Notes under the pieces: generated by a model | What the model was told of the DNA's origin: nothing | The model's database searches: none | The model's input: only the letters and a program-made list of their open reading frames with translations | Position numbers and translations under genes: made by a program | In this document: positions 10,536 to 21,262 of the stretch, in pieces | Numbering within the stretch: the first letter of the stretch is position 1 | Layout of the letters: each line of letters opens with the position of its first letter | Source of the DNA: Rattus norvegicus | Lineage: Eukaryota > Chordata > Mammalia > Rodentia > Muridae | Assembly (NCBI RefSeq): GCF_036323735.1 | Contig: NC_086032.1 | Location: forward strand, 45,563,335 to 45,627,334 | Direction: 5' to 3' | DNA length: 64,000 bases

Positions 10536-12686
10536 TCCAGTTAAAAAGCCTTTTCACTTATATATAAATTGAGTACAATTATTACCATTCTACAATTTAT
10601 AAAGTATATGATATTCTCAACACTCAGTCCATCACTATATCACTTAAACAGAACATTTTGATATCCATTCCAACTTAATGAAAGGCTTAAAATCTATATT
10701 ATATCTTAGCTAGGTTGTATACTATCTGATAACTATCCAATAAAGTATGTATATTTAGAGTTAAACAGCCTGATAGGCTATGAGACTATAATGTCTTCAA
10801 CCCTGTCAGAAATCTGAGAATGACCAAATATTTATACACATAGGAAGCCTAACACGGCTTCCAGAACTGAGAGGTTGTAGAGACAAATCTCCACTAGCAC
10901 AGTCCCCCGTTAGCAACATGTGAGCACAAGTCTTCAGCCTTCTGGCCCAAAATCAACTGACAGACTCTTGAAATGCAGATTTTGAAGGGCTGATCACCCT
11001 GTCTTGGCAGGGATTATCAGTCAACTATTCTGCATAATTTGTCCTTTTCTGGACAGTATTAGTCTGCAGATGAAACAGGCAGTTTTGTCCGGTGGCTGCC
11101 TAGCCACAAAGGATTGCCTCACCTGGAGGTAGAGATGTTCAAATTCTTCCTTAAATCAGCCAAAGGGGAACTGTTAGGAGCAGATATGTCTCAACAAAAT
11201 ATAAATAACTTTAAATCTCAAATTTTTGTGGCTATCTGACATTTTTGAAAACCATCTGTCTATATAAGGTAATCTGAACTGTTGTCTCCATGTCCTAAAT
11301 TTTATCTTGAAAGTACTCTCACAAACTCAGAGCCATGACTTTGCTATTTGGCCCTTAACTCACATGTGTAATCAGCTCAGAAGTTTGTAATGACATCAAT
11401 AGAAGGACTGGCTCTAAACCTTGTACTTTTAAACTTTTTTGACAAATAAATTCTATACCCAAACAAAGATATGGTTTAAGCTTAGTTACCAAATGAGATT
11501 ATGACTGTATAACTCAATTTAGCAAATTCCTCCCTGTTAAATTACAATCAATTTTAAATTCCTCATAAAAACAACTTTAGAATAACCACTTTCAGCCCCC
11601 CCAAAGTCCAGGGAATTGGGGTGACAACTCCTCTATAATTTCTTCAAGCTGTACATGGGCGTTGAGATATCCTTGTGGATAGGGGGTGGAAGAATGAAGC
11701 AAATGCTGTAGCCCATGTGTCCTGACTGGACCCAGCTGAAAGTCCTTGAGACCAGGAATCCAAGTAGGCACACTCTGTAAAATACAACTCTTAGGACAAA
11801 AGTTTAGAATCGAGATATCTTTTTGTTTGATTCTCCTGAATAAATTTTTCAGGCAGTCTACCTCTATCAAGTCTGATCAGTATGACTCTGTGAGGTTTCC
11901 AGAGCCTAATCACACTTTTTAAAAACACAAAGACAAAATCTTTCTCCTAAAATACTGTGTTCCTTAGTCTGTAACCAGAAAAGCTTGTATCTTGCTCTCT
12001 CTCCCAGAGTAATAAGATAACCATAAAACTCAAAGTCACACCCATCATGAAGACTAAACAAATTTTTAAAAAGGAAGTAAGCTAAACAATGAGCCTGATA
12101 GGATTTTGTACTCTGTGATATCAAAAAATTAACCCAAAGTTCCCATGGAGTCCATGTTAAGAGAATTTGAGCTTCCTATTGTGGTAAATATCAAAAGTAA
12201 CCACAAACCCTCGCTAGCCGGCATCAACAAGCCATATGGCCTTTAGCGGGGTAATTCATAAAACAAACCAAATACCTTTTATCAATTCCAGTATCAATAA
12301 GCAACACATCAAACCAGGACTTTAGCCCAAAATATCTCTACCCAGAGCCACAGATTTTTATTTAACCTTAATAACTTCTATAATATATGCCTGCATTCAC
12401 TCTCCCTGGTGTTACAGACATTTATCACAACTCTCTACTTGGAGTTAGTGACCAATTTTTCCCTAAGTTCTGAACCATAGATGAAAATCCCCAAATGACT
12501 CTCTGATCTGCCATTACTTCTCACACAGCAGGAGACCTACAGCCTGCCAGCCCAGGTGGCTTCCCCCTTTCTTTGTTTGAATTCCTGCATTTAAGATATC
12601 ACATGACTTACCATGATGCTGGTCTCCTCTTACTTAGAAAATAAAAACTTTCTCTCTACTCTCAGGATTACTAGTGGATTCTTGCC

Positions 12687-12704
12687 CATCACACTGGCTC
12701 ACCA
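12687..12704 (-). other. candidate primer-binding site
   Basis: Begins TGGTGAGCCAG on the sense strand, 2 nt after the U5 end. TGG is the complement of tRNA CCA. Ten of the first eleven positions fit the complement of the 3' end of a tRNA-Arg (TGGCGAGCCAG, recalled) and the mismatch is a C-to-T change at a CpG. The remaining positions fit poorly, so the tRNA identity is tentative. Confidence 0.5.
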
Positions 12705-12706
12705 TC

Positions 12707-12898
12707 TGTTGTTGAAAAATATAAAAATTAAATGGTATCATTGTCTTTTACCCCGCTAGGTCCGCACTGTGGTGCCCCAAGATATCTGCTAGATATCTTA
12801 GTGGAAACACACCCCCACTCCTCGGCGGCCCAGTGTCTCTTGCCACACACTTTCCTATACTCAAACCCTCACATAAAAGAACACACAATAATCTTAGA
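12707..12898 (-). promoter_or_regulatory. U5 of the LTR-element RNA copy
   Basis: Follows the 5' R and ends CAACAACA, matching the inverted TGTTG at the start of U3. It is present only at the 5' end of the copy. Confidence 0.75.
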
Positions 12899-13021
12899 CC
12901 CAATTGATAAGATATAATTGCCCACTTAAACATACAAAGCCCGGTACCATCCATCCCTTAGGAACAGTGATAACAACGTGTAAATACACAGAGCAGAATC
13001 TTAACATCGCCTGCCATGGCT
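12899..13021 (-). repeat. 5' R region of the LTR-element RNA copy
   Basis: Direct repeat of 10160-10282. A further 16 bp (13022-13037, CA/C-rich) lie between it and the TSD and do not match the U3 upstream of the other R. They may be untemplated bases or a diverged start of R. Confidence 0.85.
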
Positions 13022-13037
13022 CCACACACCCCCCTCC

Positions 13038-13053
13038 CCATGTATAGTCTTTT
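13038..13053. repeat. target-site duplication, right copy
   Basis: Identical to 10140-10155. The older L1 3' UTR continues directly after it. Confidence 0.9.
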
Positions 13054-13378
13054 GGTAGTGGTTTAGTTCCTGGAAGCTCTGGTTGGTTGGTATTGTTGTT
13101 CTTGGGGGTTGCAAGCCCCTTCAGCTCCTTCAATGCTTTCTCTAATTCCTCCAATGGGGATCCTGTTTTTAGTTCAGTGGTTTGCTGCTAGCGTTCGTCT
13201 CTGTATTTGACATGCTCTGATTGTGTCTCTCAGGAGACAGCTATATCCAGTTCCTGTCAGCATGTGCTTCTTAGCTTCATCAATCTTATCTAGTTTTGGT
13301 GGCTGTATATATATGGGCCACATGTGGGGCAGGCTCTGAATGGCCATTCCTTCAGTATCCACTCTAAACTTTACCTCT

Positions 13379-14246
13379 TTTCAAATGATTGGACAGTGTA
13401 GTCCAAGAGAATCCCTGAACAATATAGATTATCAATAAATATTTCCCAAGTATAAAACACTTGAGAAATAATCACCTAATAGCAGATCCTTAGTTGAGAT
13501 TGTTGTTCAAGTTCTTCTAAATGTAGGAAGATGATGTTTAAAGTTAAACATCAAAGGAAGGAAGTTAAGTGAAGAACTAGTCCTCGTTATGGCTAATTTT
13601 GGAAAGGGCTAGAGTACAGCTGGTATATTTTCCATGAAGCTTGTACCATCCCAACACCAGTGTACCAAGCAGCCAAGTCCCATGTCAGTCAGATGAGTGT
13701 GGAATATTTTATTTTTTTAAAAACAAAATCACTGACTAGTGTGGCAGCCATAAGTCAGTATTTCCATGAATGGGATCTTGGTGTACTAGTGATGTGGGAT
13801 AAGGCACTATGGCAAGTAGAGCATCCATGAAATTACAAACAGAGTCTATGCTCTGGAAGAATGGAGCCTAAAATTATGTTGCCATGCCCTATAATAATAA
13901 CATCATTTGTTGTGTGATACTATTCCTGGAGAGAGGAGAAAAAATAGTACACACTCCAAATAGGAACCCAAAACAGATCATAGTATTGTTGCCCACAAAA
14001 TCCAACTCAGTGAACCAATGAGTTTTATTGGGATTAATTACAGATATGTGGGCAAGAGTTTGCTTACAGGAGCAGAAACAACCCAAATATAGCTTTGTCA
14101 CTGAAAACTCATCCAATATGGGTGACATCTCACATATGCTGGAAACTTGGAGTGCAGTGTGCAACCTGGGGGCAGTTCAATGTGTTAGTTCAATGTTCTT
14201 TCCGAGTAGCTCACTTGCTCTGCACATCTTCTATGCAGTTCAGTCT
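13379..14246. other. unassigned DNA
   Basis: No recognisable repeat or gene. Short open frames at 14028-14316 resemble nothing known to me. Confidence 0.45.
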
Positions 14247-14697
14247 TTTTTTTTTTAATTGGATATTTTTTATTTGCATTTCAAATGTTATGCCTTTCCC
14301 AGTTTCCCATTCATAAACTCCCATCTCATCTCCCTTTCCTTCTTTTGTAAGGGTGTTCCCCCTCCCCAACCACTCCCTCCTTCCCACCTCCCTACCCTAA
14401 CATTCCCCTACATGAGGAGGGTCCAGCCTTGTCAGGACCAAGGGCTTCTCCTCCCATTGGTGCCCAAGATACAATCCACAGAGCACATGAAGCTCAAGAA
14501 GAAGGATGACTCAAGTGTGGATACTTCAGTTCTTCTTAAAAGGGGGAAAATATTAATAGGAAGGGATATGGAGACAAAGTTTGGAGCAGACATTGAAGGA
14601 ATGGCCACACAGAGCCCGCTCCAATTGGAGATCCAGCCCATATCCATGTACATATCTATACCTATATCTATATCTATATCTATATCTACATCTACAT

Positions 14698-14764
<67 letters not shown>

Positions 14765-14778
14765 CTATCTATCTATCT

Positions 14779-14828
<50 letters not shown>

Positions 14829-14930
14829 ATCTATCTCTCCACCAAGTAGTGCATCAGCCTGATACAGCCGTCACCTGAGAGGCTCAGCCAGAGCATGACA
14901 AAAACAGAGGCGAATGCTAGCAGCAAACCA
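14247..14930 (-). mobile_element. 5'-inverted L1 3' end
   Basis: 14247-14467 is the L1 3' terminus on the minus strand (T-rich end on the left). From 14468 the DNA switches to plus-strand L1 sense, starting just past the ORF2 stop region and running to the 'GCTAGCAGCAAACCA' block at 14917-14930. Opposite orientation of the 5' part with the A tail at the other end is the signature of twin priming. No clear TSD was found. A large TATC expansion sits inside the inverted part. Confidence 0.8.
14654..14838. repeat. (TATC)n tetranucleotide microsatellite
   Basis: A long CTAT/TATC run with two TCTTCTATC interruptions (14761-14785) and an AT-biased lead-in. It occupies the place where other L1 copies carry CATATACAGCCACC, so the expansion grew inside the inserted L1. 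Confidence 0.97.
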
Positions 14931-15390
14931 GATGAACTTCTTGAAGCCCTTGCATTGGTTGCTTCTTAAGTCTTTGAAGCTCCTTTGCTGACTTCTCAGA
15001 CTACCCTATTGTTTCACTGCCTTGCTTGCATTCCATGCTCTTTGGACCTCCTTTTAAGATGGAAGGTTTTCATCTCAGAGGAAAATACTGTACAACACCA
15101 TTCTGAGAATATCTGCCAGTAAGCTTAAGGAACATGCTAAAGAGTCAGAGGCTTAATGGCTATCTAGGCATTTATTGTTGTATTGTATGGTTTAAGTACA
15201 AAAAAAGAACCATACAGAAAGTTTTGAATGCAAACAGAAAACTGAGCCAATCTTGCAATTTCCAGTGAATTTGCAACTTTCCACTTGAGAATGTATTTCT
15301 TGAAGGAGACCTTTGAAGCTTTGTTTACAGTTTTGAAGTCCTCAGTACAGCTACAGAAGGGAATAATGTTCTGAGCTCTTTCATACATCA
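14931..15390. other. unassigned DNA
   Basis: Nothing recognised. Confidence 0.45.
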
Positions 15391-15965
15391 CTGTATCCAT
15401 TAGGTTTCTATCACTATAGCGAAACAAGCTAATTGAATTGTAAGTAACAAACATTTGTTTGACTCATGTTTCAGGAGGTTTTAGAGCATGATCCTGTGAG
15501 CCATTGCTTTGGGCTTCCCATAAAGGCGGCACATGGCTTAGAAAACTGATCTTATCATGAGCCCAGAAGGATAAAAGAGGAAGGGACAAGAGTCCTTCAG
15601 TCCAATTTGAAGTCATGCTTCAAAACACATAATGATCTGACAGTTTTGAGGACCCTCAAATTGAAATATCATCTCAGTCTAGTCTGTGAACATGTGGGTG
15701 GAACAGAGCATTTTGTTTCCTGTCCATTGAATAGGAGGGAGCATCCCAGTGTGAGTGCTATCATCCCTGGGTAGATCGTCCTAGGCCATATAAAGAGCTA
15801 GCTGAGTAAGCCTGGTTAAGCAAGTAGTAAGCACTATTTCCCCATTTTTTTCTGCTTCAGTCTCCTGCCTTAATGTTCTTCAGTGGAGGACTTTGATAAG
15901 GAAGAGTAAACCAAATAAGCCATTTTTGTCAAAGTTTGGTTAGTATTTTATCACATCAACAAAGA
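15391..15965 (+). repeat. diverged copy of the medium-reiteration rodent repeat
   Basis: 15690-15965 carries in order 'GGAGGGAGCATCCCAGTGTG', CATCCCTGGGTAGATC, ATATAAAGAGCTAGCTGAG and GTAAACCAAATAAGCC, all matching blocks of 7363-7765. 15391-15690 may be the opposite orientation of a related repeat and is less certain. Confidence 0.5.
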
Positions 15966-16134
15966 AGGATATTAAAATAGTAACTTATGTTAAGATGCTT
16001 TTTATCTTTAAACTTATTTTGGATTTTGGTGATAAACCCAAGTTGTCAGTCTTCATATAAAGGAAAGAGAACAACAGGGTTGCCTAAATGATTAGAGAGG
16101 CTTTTTTTTAAAAAGAAATAATATCACTTCATTT

Positions 16135-17285
16135 TACTTATTTATTTTTAATTGGATATTTTATTTATTTACATTTCAAATGTAAACCCTTTTCCAGTTT
16201 CCCCTCCAGAACCACTTTATCCCCTGCTTCTATGAGGGTGCTCCTTCACTCATTCACATACTCCCACCTCCCCACCCTGGCATTCCCCTACACTGGGGTA
16301 TCGAGCCTTCAAAGGGCCTCTCCCCCCATTGATACCTGAAAAGGTGATCCTCTGCTACATATGTGGCTGAAGCCATGGGTCTCTCCATGTGTACTCTTTG
16401 GTTGGTGGTAAACTAAAGTCCATGGGAGCTCTGGGGGATTTGGTTGGTTGATATTGTTGCTTTTCCTATGGGGTTGAAAACCCCTTCACCTCCTTTAGTC
16501 CTTTCTCTAACTCCTCCATTGAGTTTCCTGTGCTCAGTCCAATTGTTGGCTGTGAACATCCGCCTCTGTATTTGTCAGGTTCTAGCAGAGCCTCTCAGGA
16601 GACATCTATATCAGGCTCTTGACAGCAAGACTTCTTAGAATCTGCAATAGTGTCTGCTTTTGGTATCTGTACATGGAATGGATCCCCAGGTGGAGCAGTG
16701 TCTGGATAGCCTTTCTTTCAGTCTCTGCTCCACACTTTGTGTCGGTATTTCCTTTAGACAGGAGCAATTCTGAGTTAAAAATTTGGAGATGAGTGGGAGG
16801 CCACATCCCTTAATGAGGGCCTTGCCTAATCTCTAGATACGGTCTCTACAGGTTCTCCCTCCTCTTTGTTGGGCATTTCAGCTAATCTTATCCCCACTGG
16901 GTCATGGGAGCCTCTTGCTTTTCTGGCATCTGGAACTTGCTAGTGGCTACAGCCAGTTCCCCATCCCCCATTGCTATCCACATCTGTTCAAATTCCTGAC
17001 CCTCTGCATATCATCCCTGTCTCCTACCATACCTATCCTGCCCCCTTGACCTCCTCCCCCTCCTCTCTTCCTCCTAAGTCCCTCCCACCATCTCCTGTGA
17101 GTGTTTTGTTCCCCTTTCTAAGAAGGACTGAAGCATCCACACTTTGATCGTGGATATAGTCTGTGAATTGTATCTTGGGTATTCTGAGCTTTTGGGCTAA
17201 TATCCACTTATCAGTGAGTGTATACTATGTGTGTTCTTTTGTTGAGTGGGTTACCTCACTCAGGATGATATATCACATGTTCTCA
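16135..17285 (-). mobile_element. 5'-truncated L1: end of ORF2 plus 3' UTR
   Basis: The full L1 3' UTR order on the minus strand begins with a T-rich end near 16135. From about 17200 it reads the complement of the last ORF2 codons (CTAATATCCACTTATCAGTG, then the 'CTCACTCAGGATGATAT' block) and is cut at about 17285. It includes an extra block (16850-17100) absent from the younger copies, so it belongs to an older subfamily. Confidence 0.85.
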
Positions 17286-17464
17286 AGACTTTTAAGATAC
17301 CAGATATAGGTATTTAGACAATCCAAGACCTCATTGTATGGGCCTCTGTAAAGGGGCTGAGGCAGCATTTTGGGAGTACATATGATAGTTAAACTTTATT
17401 TGTCTTTGTAACATTTCAAATATATTCAAAAATTATCCCCATAAATTTAATCTACAAAGTGGGA

Positions 17465-17835
17465 TATATTAGTTACTTTTTCATTACTATAATGAAATAT
17501 TTCATGTAAACAACCTAACAGAGGGGAGATTTATTTTGGCTCATAGTTTTGGAGATTTCAACTCACCCTAGTAGAAAGAGTATGACTCAGCAAAGCATGT
17601 TACTTAGGATAGTCAGAAGAGAGTGCTTGGATTATAATATTTCCTTGCTTTATTTCAAACAGGTCCCAGCTTACAGTGCAGGGTACTCACACTCACAGCA
17701 AGCCTTCCATCATTAGCTAATGTTCTTGGAAACACTTTCACAAGAACACCTGACATGTTTGTTAGTGGTCTCCTCTGCTCTTAGTCCTCTCAACTGGGCC
17801 AGAAAGATTGGTTGTTACAAAGTGAGTCCACTTAC
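17465..17835 (-). repeat. medium-reiteration rodent repeat, second type
   Basis: The block order TTAGTTACTTTTTCATTAC, 'GATTTATTTTGGCTCATAG', then a diverged tail resembles the reverse complement of the repeats at 31250-31540 and 34470-34760. The family is not assigned. Confidence 0.45.
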
Positions 17836-18239
17836 AATATAACATGGATGTTTATAGAAACTTTAATATCTTTTACAAGGTTGAACACCTGCTTTGTGTC
17901 AAAACCAATAGAATCCTAGCATGTCATTCTCAAAGTCATATTGTTAAAAAATTAATTTGTTTCTTTCTAGATGAAAGAAGTTCCCAAAATAAGTGTTAAA
18001 TGATTATAACATCTCTTACTACAGATGTAGAGCAAAAGAGGTTCTCCTATTTATCTCCCCACAGCTTTCATAAATTACTGAAACATTTAAACTCTAAAGA
18101 TTGAAAGATTACATTTCTTTGGTATCAATATGTGTTCTCTTGGCCACGTTTCTCTGAGTTGGTTAAGATAGATGATCATGGTTGAGTGTATTACCTCATT
18201 CCAGCTATACAGTTGTAGCAAGAAAAGAGGAGAGTTGTA
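17836..18239. other. unassigned DNA
   Basis: Nothing recognised. Confidence 0.45.
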
Positions 18240-18336
18240 GCAAGAAGAGAGGTCGGGGAGAGGGAAATGGAGGGAGAGAGAGGGGGAGGGGGAAAGAGAG
18301 GGAGAGGGAGGGGAAGGGGAGAGGGAGAGAGAAAGA

Positions 18337-18408
<72 letters not shown>
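18240..18408. repeat. purine tract: (GGGA)/(GA)n
   Basis: About 165 bp of almost uninterrupted purines, G-rich at the left (GGGAGAGGGAAA type) and pure GA at 18349-18408. It can form triplex-type structures. The Arg-Glu and Ser-Leu frames are repeat artefacts. Confidence 0.97.
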
Positions 18409-18410
<2 letters not shown>

Positions 18411-18775
18411 CATTAATTCAGATTTTAACATCCCAGTGAAAGTCATAGGTGTAATTACACTTCTTTTGGTTAGGCTTTACCTTCTAATTTCTACCACCTC
18501 ATAATTCCATTATCTGGCCCCCAAACTCTCCATATCTTGCAGAGACATTTGATATTCAACCCAAATAAATAATCATGTTTTCCATATTTGAACTGATAAT
18601 CTTACATAATAACAGCTTATGATAAAATGATTCCTTGTCATTCTATAATTTGTTTATTGTGATTTTGAGAAGGAGTTGGCATCCTGGAGGAGTTTGAGGA
18701 GGAAAAAGGAAGGGCATGCTTTATGTATATACAATAACAACAAATGGAATTTTCACAAAACCTTAAGAAAAAGTA
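18409..18775. other. unassigned DNA
   Basis: Nothing recognised. Confidence 0.45.
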
Positions 18776-19115
18776 CTTCACATGGCTGAGAGATAACTTT
18801 GCTGTAAATTATTTGGCCTGCAAAAGAGAAGACCTGCATTTGGATTCCCAGACTTATAAAAAGCCAGGAATGGGGTAGTGTGTCTGTAACCATAGGGTTG
18901 GGGATGTGGAAACAGACAAGTAGTTTAATAATCAGTCAGTTAGTCAAAACAAATTAATGAACTTTAGCTTCACTGAAAGACTGTGTCAAAAAATAATGGG
19001 GGAGGATGGGTGATTGGTAAACCAAGGCTACTACATGTATATGCAGACATATGTATGTATCCATAATAACAAGTACATATTATACACAAGCATGCGTGCA
19101 CACCTATACACTCAT
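18776..19115 (+). mobile_element. B4-type SINE, diverged
   Basis: Contains a tRNA-like head (GGCTGAGAGATAACTTTGC), 'ACCTGCATTTGGATTCCCAG', AAAAAGCCAGGAATGG and 'CACTGAAAGACTGTGTCAAA', the block order of the rodent B4 (ID plus B1-like) SINE. It ends in a CA/TA-rich tail. Confidence 0.6.
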
Positions 19116-21134
19116 TGATTTCATAAAGCACTGAAACTAATTATGTCTTTTTACTTGAACCTCCTATAGAATGGATTAATATTTTGAGAGGAGTGTTTTA
19201 GCAATTTTACACATCTTTGATCCTTTCCTTTTTAGAAGCAAAACCCACTTAAAATTTTTAGGCAATATGCAATTTGTTATATTTTCACCATCAGCAATTT
19301 CTGTTTACTTACAAAGTCATCCTGAACACAGCAGGTTATTGTAACAATCCAGATGCATTATTAATCACAACTGCCACAGCTGTCATCACAAAGGAGCAAA
19401 GGAATCAGTGACACACTAAAAGATACATGTTAATTGCAAAAGGTAAAGGATGCATCAGAAAAGAACAGATGTATTTTAAATTGGTTTAAGTGTAAAGCAT
19501 TCTGACTCCAGGGCAATAGGTGATGGGCTTGGCAATCTTAGAACCAAGAAGTGGGAGGAACTCATCCTCTAATTACTTTTGATTCAGAGAAAAAAAGGCA
19601 GACAGACTAAACCAACACTGTAGCTACAGATTACCATCATTTCCCTCCTGGTTTGTGAAGATGCTACACCCTTAGTTTTTAGCCTGATAAGGAAAAACAG
19701 CTGTTGAACTAGGGAGTAGGTTGTCACTCGTCTTTTAGATGCCTAAGTAAGAGGCAAGATCAACAGTGAGTGATATTCTCAAGTGAATTTACCTGGTAAG
19801 TATTCACTTGAACCATTAGTTTAAATTATAATCAACTCAGGGAACTAGCTCAAGTTTTTAATAACTATAAATCTTCCTTTGAAGTGGAAAACACTCCTTT
19901 TCCCAAGGGTATCTTTGGCTATGAACTCTAGCTCAAGTACTACATGATTCCTGGTAGGTACTAAATTGCTGTTGGGTGAACAAAACAGATAAATTAATGA
20001 ATAATGGAATGATGGGTTTGTGTTGAAAAACTGGGAAGAGGGAAACTTCTAAATTTGTCTAGAAAATAAAATAATATTTCATTATGAGAACATTTGTTAC
20101 TTATGAGCTACACTGCTTTGATCATCTGAACAACCATAGGTTCACCTAGCTAAATCTCTCAGTACAAAGTAACCAGGACCGTGTTTTATTTTATACACAA
20201 GCATACTCATCACCACTGAGCAACCTGGAATAGTTAGGCTGTCAATTAACTTTAGACAAAGGTGTTTGTAAGATATATCATCTTTATATTCAGTTTTAGA
20301 ATTAACTTACTTCTCTAGGTTTAACCTTGATGTCTTAATTTATCTTACTCTATATACATCTTAATTTCTTTGCCTGAACTAAATTATGAGTTGAGTGAAA
20401 TTTTATCTGCTTTGAAATGTCTGTGTAAACTGCTTTCTATAATTTACAAAACTACGTGGAAGTGTTTCAGTTGGTATCTTCTAAACAATAGTGTTAACAA
20501 TATGTTTCTATAATGCTGATAGTTTAGGATAATTTTTCCTTGTTGGTAAGTAATCTTTTGCTGTTGTTTTGTTCTTAATTAAAGTGATTGTTGGAAGAAT
20601 CAGATCTCAGGTCAATAGTTTGATGCCAGCCTGGGTTGTATACAGGTCTATTGAGATATGTGCCAAAAATGTTGTTTTATGTCTAAGTAGTGCTTTGCTT
20701 TTAAAAACTGTATCTTAGTATTAATGCATCTCAGCTATAATGGGTGAGCAAAATACCAATAATAATGTGCAATGAAAGATGGATTTCTTTGTTATGAATT
20801 ACAAAGTGGTTACAACTTGGGGTTGATAAATGAATATCATATAGAAAAATGTACCTGAACTTTTCTAACATTATGGTGTCTGCCTTTGCTCCCTCCCCTT
20901 TTTTGATGAAATAGAAACACCACTGTACCAGCATCCCCTATCCCTGTATATAGAAACTGACTCTAGACAGTGTACCTGTGTACTAGCACCTGTTCTTGCT
21001 GAAACTGATGGTCTGACAAGAGAGAATTTTTGTTAGTTGTGAATTTAAAAAAAAAATTTGGTACCTTGGAATTGAAATTGGCCATATTTTGCTTATCTAT
21101 GCCACAGATGTTTACATACTTTACAAACCATGGT
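19116..21134. other. unassigned DNA, one weak B1-like piece
   Basis: Mostly AT-rich and unrecognised. About 20597-20670 (AGTTTGATGCCAGCCTGGG) resembles the middle of a plus-strand B1. No gene is supported. Confidence 0.45.
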
Positions 21135-21262
21135 TCCCTTCTTCCCACTATCCTTCCTCCCTTTCTCTAATTTCTTTCCCTCTCCCTCCCCCTCTCCCTC
21201 CCCCTTCCACTCCCCCTCTCCCTCCCTCTTTCTCTACCTCCCTACCTCCCTCTCTCTCACAA
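21135..21262. repeat. pyrimidine tract (CCCTCT-type)
   Basis: About 125 bp of nearly uninterrupted C and T in CCCTCTCCCTCC-like units. Confidence 0.95.

Larger units (their letters stand above)
10156..13037 (-). mobile_element. retrotransposed copy of an LTR-retroelement RNA (R-U5-PBS...PPT-U3-R)
   Basis: The insert reads leftward as: 123-bp repeat R (13021-12899), U5 (12898-12707), a TGG-starting primer-site candidate 2 nt later, about 2.15 kb of internal DNA, a polypurine tract (10535-10522), U3 starting TGTTGTGG (10521-10283), a second R (10282-10160), then only a few A's. The ends are therefore those of a genomic RNA, not of a provirus with two full LTRs. The 16-bp TSD (10140-10155 and 13038-13053) is far longer than the 4-6 bp of retroviral integrases and fits L1 target-primed reverse transcription. 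No gag, pol or env is recognisable, so the parent was probably a non-coding LTR element. The two R copies differ at about five positions. Confidence 0.8.
9866..13378 (-). mobile_element. 5'-truncated L1 3' UTR split by a 2.9-kb insertion
   Basis: The L1 3' UTR on the minus strand runs from the T-rich end at about 9866 to 10155 and resumes at 13054 with the next L1 block (GGTAGTGGTTTAGTTCCTGG). It continues to about 13378, where it is truncated upstream of the usual '..CTCTGCTCC' block. The L1 text joins without loss when the interval 10156-13037 and one TSD copy are set aside, which proves the inner segment inserted later. Confidence 0.9.

Noticed and set aside
10156..13037. Interpretation as an ordinary provirus or as two LTRs of an integrated element
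   Set aside because: Only R is present at both ends, U3 and U5 each occur once, and the TSD is 16 bp. An integrated provirus would have two U3-R-U5 LTRs and a 4-6-bp TSD.
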